Assembly: GCA_030425485.1 (NCBI GenBank)
Contig: JAUIAM010000021.1
Coordinates: 1-64,000, forward strand
Direction: 5' to 3'
Length of the DNA stretch: 64,000 nucleotides
Source of the DNA: Verrucomicrobiia bacterium
GTDB lineage: Bacteria > Verrucomicrobiota > Verrucomicrobiia > Opitutales > Cerasicoccaceae
Below, piece by piece: positions 11,066 through 22,106 of the stretch. The position numbers and the translations under genes were made by a program. Numbering within the stretch: the first letter of the stretch is position 1; every line of letters starts with the position of its first letter. A model generated the notes under the pieces. The model was not told the DNA's origin. It did no database searches and worked only from the letters and a program-made list of their open reading frames with translations.

Positions 11066-13726
11066 GTGAACGCCAACACTCTACTCGCCTGCATTTGCTT
11101 TCTCGCAGCCCCATTCACCACTCTCGCCTCCGGCATCGATATTGGAGGTGGTGGCGGAGGCTCAATTCCTATCGGCTCGGTTGAAACAGTAAAATACCAC
11201 GGCCCCTTGAGCTACACGGTAGCGTACAGCAAAATAAAAATCACTGACTGCGATACAGATGTGACGGGCGTTTTCGAGGTTCCTGCGGAGATTGAAGGCA
11301 TTCCCGTTGTTTCGATTGGGCAGTATGCTTTCAAATCGTGTACTTCGCTCACAAATATCATACTTCCAGAGAGCATCACTCGTATTGAACGGTTTGCCTT
11401 TCAGGGCTGCAGCAGTCTGACTGACATTACGATTCCAAACAGCGTTGAGTCTATCGGGGAAGCTGCATTTGGGTATTGTACGAGCCTGCGCACAGTGACG
11501 CTACCGAGTAATAACAAATTCAAATATATCAACGTTAGACTATTTAATGGGTGCAACCAGCTTAGAAGTATTGAGATCCCAGGTGCTGTAGCTAGTATAG
11601 GGCATGAAGCCTTCAAGTCCTGCTCAAATCTCGCCAGCGTAACGTTTCTCGACTACGAATACCTCAACGGGAACAACGAGCTCGTCATAGAAACGAGTCA
11701 GCTGGGGTACATAGGCTCATTCGCCTTCTACCGCACAGGACTCATCAGCATCGACATCCCTGACAGTGTAACCACAATCAGGGAAAGCGCATTCTACGGG
11801 TGCAAAGATTTGGTGGCCATCAACCTACCCCATGACCTCACTACGATCGAAGCTTCCGCATTCGAAAATTGTAGCGCGTTAGCATCCGTCACCTTGCCCG
11901 ACCGTCTGACGACGCTCAGCCACTTCCTTTTTAAGAACTGCACAGCGCTGACGACAATAAACCTGCCAGAGGGAATCACGAGAATCCCTCAAGGTGCATT
12001 CGAGAATTGCTCGAGCCTCGAAACAATTTCTCTACCAAATGGCATCACAGAAATCAGAACCAATGCTTTCCGTGGATGTACTGCACTGACCAACATCACA
12101 CTCCCCACCAGCTTGACGAGAATCTTCAACTTTGCGTTCTACGGTTGCCACAGCCTGACCAGCATTCACATCCCCGCAAGCGTGATTCACCTTAGCTATC
12201 CCTTTCCTCAGTGCAAACAACTGTCGGAGATCACGGTCGCCCCCGGCAACACCCATTTCGAATCCATTGACGGTGTCCTCTACAATGAAGTCCTGACCTC
12301 ACTCCTGCAATTCCCCGCCAATCACAGTGCTAACCACTTCGACATCCCGTCCAGCGTAACGGAGATTAAGGGCCATGCCTTCGAAGGCTCAGTAAACCTG
12401 ACCAGCGTCACGCTACCAGAAAGCTTGCGCAGGATAGCAGAGTGCGCATTCGCAGATTGTTATAATCTGGCGGATATTGAGTTCTCCGAGAACCTCAACA
12501 GTATCGAGCATCGAGCATTTGATGGTTGTCACGCTATTACCACCGTAGCAATTCCCACCTCAGTCACATACATCGACGTCAATGCGTTCTCAAACTGCAG
12601 AAACCTGACTAGCTTCACCCTTGCCCCACCAGCCAACCCCAATTACTCCGTCCACGACGGCATCCTTTATAATTACGACAAGACGAGAATCAGGCTGTAC
12701 CCTTTTGGGAGGACCGACACATCATTCGCGCTTCCTGACACGATGGAACATCTCAGCACTAGCGTCTTTGATAGCAATCCGAACCTGACATCCATACATC
12801 TTACAGCGCACTCAAGATTATACAGTTACGACGGCTTACGACAGTCACAAAACCTGAAAGCCATCATCGTAGACTCCGAGCACACCAGGCTAAAGTCGGT
12901 AGATGGTGTACTCTATAGTGCGGATATGAACGAAATCATATGTTATCCGGCGGGAAAAACGGATACATACTTCACCATCCCCGATGGCGTAACAAGAGCT
13001 GAAACGAATGCTTTCAGTGGAAACACGCATCTGGCCAGCATTGTTTTCCCAGCTGGCTTTGATTACGGCGAGCATAGCATATTTGTGGGCTGTAACAATC
13101 TAGTTGCCATTACCTTTGAGGGACATGCACCCGAGTATACTGGTGAAAACAAGATACTTAAGGATTCCCCGGAAACCTTGACCGTATACTTCCATGAAGG
13201 AGCAACGGGCTTTACCACGCCCATGTGGCAAGACCGCAAATCGGTCATGATCGGCACCGGGCAAAGCGTCATGAATCACTGGACTGCCACCCACCTAAAT
13301 GGCACCGGCTACACCGCCGAAGACCTGCATCCCAGTGCCGACCCAGACCGCGACCTTGGCACAAACAGAGAGGAGTACGCTTTTGGCGGCGAGCCGGGAA
13401 CCATGGACTTTTTCCAAGCCTCAACTGTTTCTCGAGGAACCCCTGGCAGCAATACCCTCACCCTCACCTTTAACCTGCGCGCCTCCGCCACCGACCTCAC
13501 CTACATCCTGCAAACCACCGACAGCCTGATGAACGAAACGCCGTGGGTGGACCGGCTCAGCTACACCCCGCAGGGCAGCGGATTCGTACCTGCCCGCCAT
13601 ACTGACATGGGCACAGAGCTACTCTCCATGCAAGACCTTGGGAACGGCTTTTTCGAAATCACAGAGCAGTTGCCCGCCGGGATCCAATATGCCCGCATAA
13701 AGCTGGTCGATGCCAATGCCCCTTAG
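11066..13726 (+). CDS. secreted BspA-type leucine-rich-repeat (LRR_5) surface protein
   Basis: Many copies of IxxxAFxxCxxLxxIxLPxxxxxI repeats, signal peptide. Confidence 0.9.
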   Translation: MNANTLLACICFLAAPFTTLASGIDIGGGGGGSIPIGSVETVKYHGPLSYTVAYSKIKITDCDTDVTGVFEVPAEIEGIPVVSIGQYAFKSCTSLTNIILPESITRIERFAFQGCSSLTDITIPNSVESIGEAAFGYCTSLRTVTLPSNNKFKYINVRLFNGCNQLRSIEIPGAVASIGHEAFKSCSNLASVTFLDYEYLNGNNELVIETSQLGYIGSFAFYRTGLISIDIPDSVTTIRESAFYGCKDLVAINLPHDLTTIEASAFENCSALASVTLPDRLTTLSHFLFKNCTALTTINLPEGITRIPQGAFENCSSLETISLPNGITEIRTNAFRGCTALTNITLPTSLTRIFNFAFYGCHSLTSIHIPASVIHLSYPFPQCKQLSEITVAPGNTHFESIDGVLYNEVLTSLLQFPANHSANHFDIPSSVTEIKGHAFEGSVNLTSVTLPESLRRIAECAFADCYNLADIEFSENLNSIEHRAFDGCHAITTVAIPTSVTYIDVNAFSNCRNLTSFTLAPPANPNYSVHDGILYNYDKTRIRLYPFGRTDTSFALPDTMEHLSTSVFDSNPNLTSIHLTAHSRLYSYDGLRQSQNLKAIIVDSEHTRLKSVDGVLYSADMNEIICYPAGKTDTYFTIPDGVTRAETNAFSGNTHLASIVFPAGFDYGEHSIFVGCNNLVAITFEGHAPEYTGENKILKDSPETLTVYFHEGATGFTTPMWQDRKSVMIGTGQSVMNHWTATHLNGTGYTAEDLHPSADPDRDLGTNREEYAFGGEPGTMDFFQASTVSRGTPGSNTLTLTFNLRASATDLTYILQTTDSLMNETPWVDRLSYTPQGSGFVPARHTDMGTELLSMQDLGNGFFEITEQLPAGIQYARIKLVDANAP

Positions 13727-13798
13727 GCGATTTCAACCATAGCGCCGATACACACAGCTAAACTAGTGATTGCAGCATAGCCCGAAGCCGGTAAAGTT

Positions 13799-14254
13799 AT
13801 GCTCATGTTTTCCCGACAACTCGCTCTTTTCGCCCTGATCTTCGCTACGCCGCTCGCGCTCCTCGCTGCTGGTGCCGCCCCAAACGCAGAGGCGAACTTC
13901 GAGCAACGCCTGCGCACGGCCAACGCCGCCAAGACACTCGACGCCTACGCCCCGCTCTACGACTTCGATGGCACCCCGGTAGAGATGCAACGTGAACTGC
14001 TCAAGATCTGGGGTAAGGTGCACGGGCTCGAAATCGTCAGCATTCAGTTTACGGAACTCGACGACGCTATTCAGCGGGCCATGTCGCAGATCATCACCAT
14101 CCAGGGCAAGCAGTACGTCGTCAACCTCGCCCCCACCCGGATGGTGAAAACGACCTACCGCCTGAACGCCCAAAGCGAATCGGTCGTGCACAGCTTCGCC
14201 ATCGGCCTGAAGGACGGCCAGTACTACTGCCCCGGTCTTAAGCCGAAGATGTAG
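13799..14254 (+). CDS. hypothetical secreted protein
   Basis: 151 aa ORF with signal peptide, codon usage consistent. Confidence 0.65.
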   Translation: MLMFSRQLALFALIFATPLALLAAGAAPNAEANFEQRLRTANAAKTLDAYAPLYDFDGTPVEMQRELLKIWGKVHGLEIVSIQFTELDDAIQRAMSQIITIQGKQYVVNLAPTRMVKTTYRLNAQSESVVHSFAIGLKDGQYYCPGLKPKM

Positions 14255-14683
14255 GCGCCTTTGGCAACTGGAAAGTTTATCTGGAAAAGTCGCGTCAATC
14301 TGCGGCTGCGGCGAACTGCCATCTACACTGCCAGCGTGGTCTTTGCGTCTGCTTATTGGCCAAGATAACTTCCTAACGAGTTGTGGGCCGCATTCGACTC
14401 CGGGCTCCCCGTCGCGGTGTTGGCCAGGGGCTCGCTCAAGTTATACGCAGCATACCTTACGCATTATCAGGCGTGGGTGTCAGTACGTATCCCGTGCGAT
14501 GGACCATATATCGCATCAGGCTATTTAATAGGCCGTTACCCCTAGTCGGCGAAAATACAAAGCCTAACGACAATAGAAATAGTATCTAGTTTAAGGCTAA
14601 TCGCTATTTAGGACTTTAAAAGTTCTGTTAACTTATCTTAGCTGCGTGACTCGCCTAATCACATAACTGTTAGCGAACTCACT

Positions 14684-16189
14684 ATGAAATACCTTAAACC
14701 GATTGCGACTGTAATCACCTCTCTCATCGTCACGACATCTCTGTATGGCGCGACCGCCGGATTTGACGACACATCGGCCAACATTATTCGCACAGGCGGC
14801 ACTACCAGCCTTAGCACTGATCTGGAAAATGAAACCTACACGGTTGAAGCTAACGGCGGAGGTAAAGTCGCCATCGGCTTCGAGGGGATTTCTGGCAGTC
14901 AGGTCGGCAGCTTGTCCGGTCTCAAGTTCAGCTCCGTAGGCTCCACCAGTGAGGGCTTTCCTTACGTAAACTTTTGGGTAACCGATGGCACAAACTACGC
15001 CTTCGTTGCCCTGAACGAAGTCTACTCCAATGGCGGCATGCAGGACGGCCCTGTCTACGAGCAGGCTGTCAGCGAGCCTGGCATCGATCGCAATTACTTC
15101 CAGAGCCTGCAGATCCGCCTCTACGGTACCAACACCTCCGATATCGACTGGGTCTACGATGGCGCCACGCGTAATAAGTTCAACGCGGGCTCATGGGGTG
15201 AACTCTGGAAAAGCAGCGACACCGGAGTCGTCGATCCCGTCACCGTGGCAGATATCGCACACCTGACCTTTGCCTCCCCCTTTACCTCGGAAAACGCCAA
15301 CATCCCCTCCGTCTCCAGCCCCGCCGCATGGACCTACGCAGGCACTGGCGATCCCCAGCAACCCGAAGCCTTCTACGTCGTCGTGGGTGACACCACCGCA
15401 TCCAATACGGGTGATTTCATCATTGGCGACCTCGAACTGAACTACGAAGCCGCCGCCCAGAACTCCACCTCTGGCGGGGCCACCGCAGACAGCACCAGCG
15501 TCGGTACCGGCACCGGTACGGTGAATGTCGGCGGTAGCGGTAGCGGGTACTTTGCCACCGATAGCACAGAAGTCGACGATGCTGGCACCCTTGAGGTGTC
15601 CGCCAGCAGCACCTTCCAGACGAAGACCATCAACACGGGCGTCCTCGGCACCATCGTCCTGGTTGACGAGTCCGAAATCGAAGCGGAGGGCGGTGACATC
15701 GCCGGCACGCTCGAGCTCGGCACCACAGGCAAGCTCAAGGGCGGCAACGACGGCCTCCTCCTCTCCGGTAACGTCAACGGCAGCGGCACGCTGCAAAACC
15801 TCACCATCACCGGCGACGTATCCGTGGGCAACAGCCCCGGCGTGCAGAACTACGAAGGCGTTATCTTCGGCGCAGAGTCCAGCATCCTGCTCGAAATCGA
15901 AGGCACGGACCCCTCTGAGTACGACCGCATTATCGCCGACGGTGACACCGACTTCAGCGGCGCCGACCTGAGCATCGTCTTCAGCGAGAGCTTCACCCCC
16001 GAGGACACCGATACCTTCGACCTCTTCACCGGCGATGCCCTGTTGATCTTTAACAGCATCATCACGCCTGAAGGCTGGACCTTCAACCCCGAGAATGGTC
16101 AGCTCGTCATCCCCGAGCCCGGCACGCTCCCGCTCCTGCTCGGCGTTGGCAGCCTGCTGCTCATCGTCCGCCGCCGTCAGCGCGCCTAG
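14684..16189 (+). CDS. PEP-CTERM sorting domain protein with beta-helix/autotransporter-like repeats
   Basis: C-terminus VIPEPGTLPLLLGVGSLLLIVRRRQRA; Gly/Ser/Thr-rich passenger. Confidence 0.9.
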   Translation: MKYLKPIATVITSLIVTTSLYGATAGFDDTSANIIRTGGTTSLSTDLENETYTVEANGGGKVAIGFEGISGSQVGSLSGLKFSSVGSTSEGFPYVNFWVTDGTNYAFVALNEVYSNGGMQDGPVYEQAVSEPGIDRNYFQSLQIRLYGTNTSDIDWVYDGATRNKFNAGSWGELWKSSDTGVVDPVTVADIAHLTFASPFTSENANIPSVSSPAAWTYAGTGDPQQPEAFYVVVGDTTASNTGDFIIGDLELNYEAAAQNSTSGGATADSTSVGTGTGTVNVGGSGSGYFATDSTEVDDAGTLEVSASSTFQTKTINTGVLGTIVLVDESEIEAEGGDIAGTLELGTTGKLKGGNDGLLLSGNVNGSGTLQNLTITGDVSVGNSPGVQNYEGVIFGAESSILLEIEGTDPSEYDRIIADGDTDFSGADLSIVFSESFTPEDTDTFDLFTGDALLIFNSIITPEGWTFNPENGQLVIPEPGTLPLLLGVGSLLLIVRRRQRA

Positions 16190-16220
16190 AACCCAGCGTC
16201 ACAAACAACACACTTTTCAA

Positions 16221-16248
16221 AAGGGCACCTCAACGGGTGCCCTTTTTT
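16221..16248 (+). terminator. Rho-independent terminator
   Basis: AAGGGCACC-tcaac-GGGTGCCCTTTTTT. Confidence 0.9.
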
Positions 16249-16291
16249 GTACCTCGAGAAAATACTCACCTTCTCGATAGCATAAAAACAC

Positions 16292-17293
16292 CTACTGCTG
16301 CTGCTGGACTTGAATTTCGCCTGCCATGTCCACCGGGGGGAGGAACATGTAGGCCTTATAGGTGGAGCCGCCAATCTCGTTGAGCCGCTCCTGAATGCGG
16401 TCGAGGTACTCGTGGAGGCCCTCGCTGAAGACCTCCTCGACTGAGCCGTAGTTGAGCTCCGAGAGCAAACGCCCGCAGAGGCGCTCGGCCTCGTTGGAAT
16501 AGTTGGCCATGGGGCAACCGGAGATGTCGTGCAGGCGGTCGTTGAGCTCTTTCACGCAGTAGCGGATTGAGCGCGGAAAGGTCTCCGAAAAAATCAAGAG
16601 CTCGGCAATCTTGGCCGGAATCACGTCCGTCACATAAATCTGATGGTAAGCCTCGTAGGCACTGGCTGAGCGCAGGATGGCAATCCACTGGGCCACGTCG
16701 ATCGCGCCGCCCACATCATTCACGCTGGGCAGCAGCATGTGGTACTTGATGTCGAGGATACGCGTGGTCTTGTCCGCGCGCTCGAGGAAAGTCCCCACCT
16801 GGAGGAAGTCGTAGCCCTCGGTACGCGAGACCGTGGCCTCAGCCAACCCGAGGAAGAGGTGGGAGTGTTCCTTTATCTCGGCGTAAAAGTCGTGAATGGC
16901 CTTATCGTACATGCGCCGGGCGCCGTCGGATTTGAGGAAGAGGTAGAGCTTGTTCAGCGTTTCCCACATCTCCTGCGTGATCTGGTCGCGCACCATGCGG
17001 GCGTTTTCACGGGCGGCGTTGACGCACGAGATGACAGAGTTGGGGTTCTCGCGGTCGAAGGTCAAAAACTCCAGCACACTGTCGCTGTTGGCGATGTCGT
17101 AGCTCTCGAAGAAGTGCTCCTCATCTCCCGTCGAGCGGATGAGGGGGTCCCAGTGCTCCTTGAGCTTCTCGTCGTCCACGTCCTGAAAGTCCAGCAGGAG
17201 CTGGAGGTTCACCTCGACGAGGCGTGCGATGTTTTCGGCCCGCTCGATGTAGCGGCCCATCCAATAAATCGAATCTGCAACACGTGATAGCAT
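16292..17293 (-). CDS. alpha-E domain protein (DUF403)
   Basis: MLSRVADSIYWMGRYIERAENIARLVEVNLQLLLD; start at internal Met 13. Confidence 0.93.
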   Translation of the reverse strand: MLSRVADSIYWMGRYIERAENIARLVEVNLQLLLDFQDVDDEKLKEHWDPLIRSTGDEEHFFESYDIANSDSVLEFLTFDRENPNSVISCVNAARENARMVRDQITQEMWETLNKLYLFLKSDGARRMYDKAIHDFYAEIKEHSHLFLGLAEATVSRTEGYDFLQVGTFLERADKTTRILDIKYHMLLPSVNDVGGAIDVAQWIAILRSASAYEAYHQIYVTDVIPAKIAELLIFSETFPRSIRYCVKELNDRLHDISGCPMANYSNEAERLCGRLLSELNYGSVEEVFSEGLHEYLDRIQERLNEIGGSTYKAYMFLPPVDMAGEIQVQQQQ

Positions 17294-17402
17294 GGATAAA
17301 AGGTATTTTACAGGAGGGAGCAGAGCCAACAGAGATACTGAAACATCCGACTCATTTTTTAAACTCCATTCTCTCTGCTTTCTCCTGTTTTAAAATCTAT
17401 AT

Positions 17403-18845
17403 TTATTCCTCGCCGTAGAGCACCCAGCTGTCTTTGGCTCCGCCGCCCTGTGAGGAGTTGACCACAAGCGAGCCCTTACGCAGAGCGACGCGGGTCAGGC
17501 CGCCGGGGGTGATGGAAATCTTCTCGCCGCAAATGATGTACGGACGGAAGTCGATGTGCCGCCCCTCGAAGCCCAACTCGTTGCAATAGGTCGGGTGGCG
17601 CGAAAGCGAGATCGGGTTTTGCGCGATGTAGTTGCGCGGGTTCTCCTTCACCGCGGCGCGAAAGGTCTCGATCTCCTCCTTCGTCGCCCAGGGGCCGAGG
17701 AGCATCCCGTAGCCGCCAGCTTCATTAGCCGCCTTGACCACCAGTTTCTCCATGTTCTCGATCACGTAGTCGTAGTCTTCCTTCTCGCTGGGCAGGTAGG
17801 TCTCGACGTTGGGCAAGATCGGGTCCTGATTGAGGTAGTACTTTATCATACGCGGCACGAAGTAGTACATGACCTTGTCGTCGGCTACTCCGGTGCCAAT
17901 GGCATTGGCCAGGCCGATGGTGCCCGCACGCACGGCGTTGTAGATACCGGGCACACCGAGGACGGAGTCGGCGTTGAAAACACTGGGGTCGAGAAAGTCG
18001 TCGTTGATGCGGCGGTAAATGACGTCCACTTGCTTCAGGCCCTTGGTCGTGCGCATGTAGACCTTGCTGTCGCGGACAACGAGGTCGCGGCCCTCGACGA
18101 TCTCCACCCCCATCTGGCGGGCAAGGAAGCAGTGCTCAAAGTACGCACTGTTGTAGACGCCCGGCGTAAGCACAACCACGGTCGGCTCGCGCTCCTGCGT
18201 GGGCGAGATGTATTTTAACATTTTGAGCAGGTCCTCGGCATAGTGCTCGACCGGGCGCACGCCCGCACGCGGGAACATATTCGGAAACGCGCGGCGCATG
18301 GCGGCGCGGTTTTCCAGGACATAGGACACACCGGAGGGGCAGCGACCATTGTCCTCAAGCACGAGGTACTGCCCATCCGCGTCGCGGATCAGGTCCGTGC
18401 CGCAGATGTGAATATAGAGATTTTTGGGAACATCGACACCCATCATCTCACGGCGAAAATCCTTCGAACTGAGCACATAGCTCGGTGGGATAATACCGTC
18501 CTTGAGAATCTTCTGGTCGTGGTAAATATCGTGCAGAAAAAGGTTGAGCGCCTCCATGCGCTGCTTGAGCCCGCGCTCGATGTAGTCCCACTCGCTGGCC
18601 GGGATGATGCGCGGGATGAGGTCGAAGGGCATGATGCGCTCCGTACCCTGATTGTCGCTATAGACAGTGAAGGTGACCCCCGCCCGGAGAAACGACAGGT
18701 CCACCGCCTGCCGCTTTTGGTCAAACTCCTCGTCGCTCAGCCGGGCGAACCGCTCGGCCAGCTTGGCATAGTGCGGGCGCACCTTGCCGGGCGCCTCAAA
18801 CATTTCATCGAAAAAATCTTCAGTCTGGTAGTTCTCAAAATGCAT
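17403..18845 (-). CDS. circularly permuted type 2 ATP-grasp protein (DUF404/DUF407)
   Basis: 480 aa; [53 protein letters not shown]. Confidence 0.93.
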   Translation of the reverse strand: MHFENYQTEDFFDEMFEAPGKVRPHYAKLAERFARLSDEEFDQKRQAVDLSFLRAGVTFTVYSDNQGTERIMPFDLIPRIIPASEWDYIERGLKQRMEALNLFLHDIYHDQKILKDGIIPPSYVLSSKDFRREMMGVDVPKNLYIHICGTDLIRDADGQYLVLEDNGRCPSGVSYVLENRAAMRRAFPNMFPRAGVRPVEHYAEDLLKMLKYISPTQEREPTVVVLTPGVYNSAYFEHCFLARQMGVEIVEGRDLVVRDSKVYMRTTKGLKQVDVIYRRINDDFLDPSVFNADSVLGVPGIYNAVRAGTIGLANAIGTGVADDKVMYYFVPRMIKYYLNQDPILPNVETYLPSEKEDYDYVIENMEKLVVKAANEAGGYGMLLGPWATKEEIETFRAAVKENPRNYIAQNPISLSRHPTYCNELGFEGRHIDFRPYIICGEKISITPGGLTRVALRKGSLVVNSSQGGGAKDSWVLYGEE

Positions 18846-18920
18846 GCGGGATAACTCACGCTATAAGCAGATCGCATGCCGTTGCAAGGGTTTGTGCAGC
18901 TAAGGCCACCGATTACGCGG

Positions 18921-19265
18921 CTACATCTCGTCCAGACGATACATTTCGAAAAACGGAACGCAGCCGTTGAGCCAGACAACACACGCCCAAGCCAGTGCGA
19001 TGAAACCCAGCACCTTGACCTTGGTCCCCGTCAGCCGGGTGAGACCACGCGCGGCCAGGCCAAACTGAAGCAATGGAAGATACATGCGCAGACGATGTTC
19101 GGGATGGAGGTGCTCGATCATCGCAAGAACAAACACGAGCCCGAGCGCGATAGACACGAGTGCATAGATTATCGCCGCGACCGACTCATCCTTGTCAACG
19201 CCCTCACCCTCCATAAAAACCGGGTCAGGCGGCTCCGGCATCTCTTCTCTCCTGGATGATTTCAT
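18921..19265 (-). CDS. hypothetical small membrane protein
   Basis: 114 aa with hydrophobic segments; location consistent. Confidence 0.5.
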   Translation of the reverse strand: MKSSRREEMPEPPDPVFMEGEGVDKDESVAAIIYALVSIALGLVFVLAMIEHLHPEHRLRMYLPLLQFGLAARGLTRLTGTKVKVLGFIALAWACVVWLNGCVPFFEMYRLDEM

Positions 19266-19281
19266 TCCATAGGATCGCAGC

Positions 19282-20301
19282 CTAGTAGCTGTCCTCGGTC
19301 AGCTTGACCTTGCCGCGGAAGATGTAGTACACGCAGGCGGTGTAGGTCAGCACGATGGGGATGCCGATCAGAGCGATGTAGAACATGAACTTCAGCGTCT
19401 TGTCCGTGGAAGAACCATTGTAGATATTGAGGCTATTCTGCGGCTCGGGGTTGGAGAAGATCATGTTCGGAAACACACTCAGGGCGAAGAGGATCATGAG
19501 GAAGCCCATGCCCGCACAGGAGTACAGGAAGGCGCGGAACTCGCGACCCTTGTGAATCTCGCGCGGGATGGCTCCCACCACCATCAGGGCCAGCACGAAA
19601 ATTACCCCCAGCTCGACCGGGCGCTTGTAGAGCGCAGCCTCGATGTGCGGGCATTCGTAGATGGTCCAGAAGTTGAAAATCAGGAAGCACAGGACGTAGA
19701 CCGGGATGGTGATCTTGACCATCTTGCGGAGCTTCTGCTGCAGCTCGCCCTCGGTCTTCATAATGAGGTAGATGTTACCGTGCATGAGGAAGAGCGAGAC
19801 AACCATGATGCCGAGGAACACCGCGTAGGGGTGCAACAGGTTGAAGAAACCGCCCACGTACTCGTGGTTGTGGTCGAGCGGGATACCCCAGGTGATGTTA
19901 CCCATGGCGACTCCGATCAGGAACGCAGCCAGCAGACTGCCCACAGCAAAGCCCGTATCCCAGAAACCGCGCCAGAGTCTACCCGGCTCCTTGCTGCGAA
20001 ACTCGATCGCGCAGGCGCGGAAGATGAGCGAGAAGAGCAGGAACATGAACGGCAGGTAAAACCCGGAAAATGCCGTCGCATACACCTCGGGAAAAGCCGC
20101 AAAAAGCGCACCCCCACCGGTAACGAGCCAGACCTCGTTGCCGTCCCAAACCGGGCCGATCGCGTTGAGGAGGATGCGCCGATCCTCGTCCTTTTTTATA
20201 AACAGGTGCAGGCCGCCCACGCCGAGGTCGAAACCATCGAGCATGGCGTATCCGGTGAAAAGCACCCCGACGAGTATGAACCAGATTGTGTTGTAATCCA
20301 T
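19282..20301 (-). CDS. cydB: cytochrome bd ubiquinol oxidase subunit II
   Basis: MDYNTIWFILVGVLFTGYAMLDGFDLGVGGL; GPVWDGNEVWLVTGGGALFAAFPEVYA. Confidence 0.96.
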   Translation of the reverse strand: MDYNTIWFILVGVLFTGYAMLDGFDLGVGGLHLFIKKDEDRRILLNAIGPVWDGNEVWLVTGGGALFAAFPEVYATAFSGFYLPFMFLLFSLIFRACAIEFRSKEPGRLWRGFWDTGFAVGSLLAAFLIGVAMGNITWGIPLDHNHEYVGGFFNLLHPYAVFLGIMVVSLFLMHGNIYLIMKTEGELQQKLRKMVKITIPVYVLCFLIFNFWTIYECPHIEAALYKRPVELGVIFVLALMVVGAIPREIHKGREFRAFLYSCAGMGFLMILFALSVFPNMIFSNPEPQNSLNIYNGSSTDKTLKFMFYIALIGIPIVLTYTACVYYIFRGKVKLTEDSY

Positions 20302-20306
20302 GGTGC

Positions 20307-21941
20307 TTACTTGTCTCCGGTTGCACGGCCAGGCAGGGCGTCCGCGAGCTTGCGCCACTTATCGGGCAGCACGTTGAGCGACTCGTCGTCCTTGGGACCG
20401 TGTTTGATTTTGTTGTGCAAGGTGTAGAGGAACACGAAGAAAAGCAGCGAATAAATCAGGAAGAACCCGATCAGCGAGCCCAACACCTGGTTAGCCTTCA
20501 CCGCCTTGGAGAGGCCCTCCGAAGTCTTGAGAATCTCGTACACCACCCAGGGCTGACGCCCCATCTCCGCCGTAAACCAACCCGCCTGATTGGCCAACTG
20601 CGGGATGAATACCGAGATGACCAACACCCAGAGGAAGAGGCGGGTGATTTTCTTTTCCGTGCTAAAGAGGTAGCCAAACTTCCAGAACGCGCAGCCCAGC
20701 AGGGTAATGCCAATCAGCGCCATGCCGCACATAATCATGATGTGGTATGTCTGGAAAACCACCGGCACTTCGGGCCAGTATTCGGGGCGGATTTTCATCA
20801 CTTCCTCATCAGTCAGGTGCTCACCGTAGCGCTCTCGGATAAACTCGTCCGAGGGCAGCTCCTCCAGCCCCTTGACCTCCGTCTTCATGCCCTCCATCGG
20901 GTCGAGGAAGTCGCCGGAAACCAGCAGGCTGAGCATGCCCTTCATGCCGATGGTGTAGTTATTGAGGCCGATGATATTGCCTTCGTCGTCCTTTTTCCAC
21001 GTGACAAGCCCCCCGATACCGAGCGGCGCCATGGTCTGCGTCTCGACCAGACCTTCGATGGCGGCGAGCTTGACCGGCTGATTGTCAGCCACTCCGCGAG
21101 CGGTCGAGTCCGCGCTCCAGAGCTGGAGCAGCGAGGCGATCGTAGCGTAGACGAGCGCGATTTTTAGCGATGCCTTGGCAAACTCCGTGTGCCGCTTACG
21201 CAACAGGTAAAAGGCACTGATGCTGATGACCAGGAACGACCCCGCCAGCCAGCAACCGAGCGTAACGTGCGTCAGACGGTCAAGGGACGAGGGGTTAAAC
21301 ACCATGGCCCAAAAGTCCGTGATGACCGCGCGCACGGAGTCGATGTCCGCCTGCTGGAGGATGTAGTCGTCGGGGAGCTTGAACTCCTGAACGGTAAAGG
21401 TGCCCTGCTCCAGATTGGCCGAGAGGGGATGGCGCACGCCGTCCTCGGTAACTTTAAACTTCTGGGCCAGGTGGAAGCCCGTCGGCGTCTGCATCCAGGA
21501 GTTTGCCACCACAATCCAGACCGCGCTGAAGTGCGAGCCCAGGCAAACCATGAGTGTGGCGAAAAAGTGTGTGTACGGGCCGACCTTGTCCCAGCCAAAA
21601 AGCAGGATGGCGAGGAAACCAGACTCGAGGAAGAAGGCGTAGAGCCCCTCAATGGCCAGCGGGCTGCCGAAAACGTCTCCCACAAAGCGCGAGTAGGTGG
21701 CCCAGTTCGTGCCGAACTCGAACTCCATCACGATGCCACTGGCCACCCCGATGGCAAAGGTCAGGCCAAACACCCGCGTCCAGTAGCGGGCCATGTTGTG
21801 GTAGAGGGGTTTGCGTGTCTTGAGCCAGAAAAGCTGCACGATGACCAAAAAAAGACCCAGACCTATGCTGAAGGTCGGGTAAATGTAGTGAAAGGCGATC
21901 GTGAAGGCAAACTGGATACGCGAGAGTATTTCGACGTCCAT
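20307..21941 (-). CDS. cydA: cytochrome bd ubiquinol oxidase subunit I
   Basis: [73 protein letters not shown]. Confidence 0.97.
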   Translation of the reverse strand: MDVEILSRIQFAFTIAFHYIYPTFSIGLGLFLVIVQLFWLKTRKPLYHNMARYWTRVFGLTFAIGVASGIVMEFEFGTNWATYSRFVGDVFGSPLAIEGLYAFFLESGFLAILLFGWDKVGPYTHFFATLMVCLGSHFSAVWIVVANSWMQTPTGFHLAQKFKVTEDGVRHPLSANLEQGTFTVQEFKLPDDYILQQADIDSVRAVITDFWAMVFNPSSLDRLTHVTLGCWLAGSFLVISISAFYLLRKRHTEFAKASLKIALVYATIASLLQLWSADSTARGVADNQPVKLAAIEGLVETQTMAPLGIGGLVTWKKDDEGNIIGLNNYTIGMKGMLSLLVSGDFLDPMEGMKTEVKGLEELPSDEFIRERYGEHLTDEEVMKIRPEYWPEVPVVFQTYHIMIMCGMALIGITLLGCAFWKFGYLFSTEKKITRLFLWVLVISVFIPQLANQAGWFTAEMGRQPWVVYEILKTSEGLSKAVKANQVLGSLIGFFLIYSLLFFVFLYTLHNKIKHGPKDDESLNVLPDKWRKLADALPGRATGDK

Positions 21942-22106
21942 AGCGCACCCCAGCATGTGCTCTCAGGCAGAAATAGCACGCTAAATCTGGGAAAACTTTT
22001 TCGTAAGCTGGCCGTAACACGGCAATTACAAAGCCTAATCGCAGAAATGGCATTGCCACAAGCGGACCGCTCACCCAAGGTTCTGCTTTAACCCACAGCG
22101 AAGACT

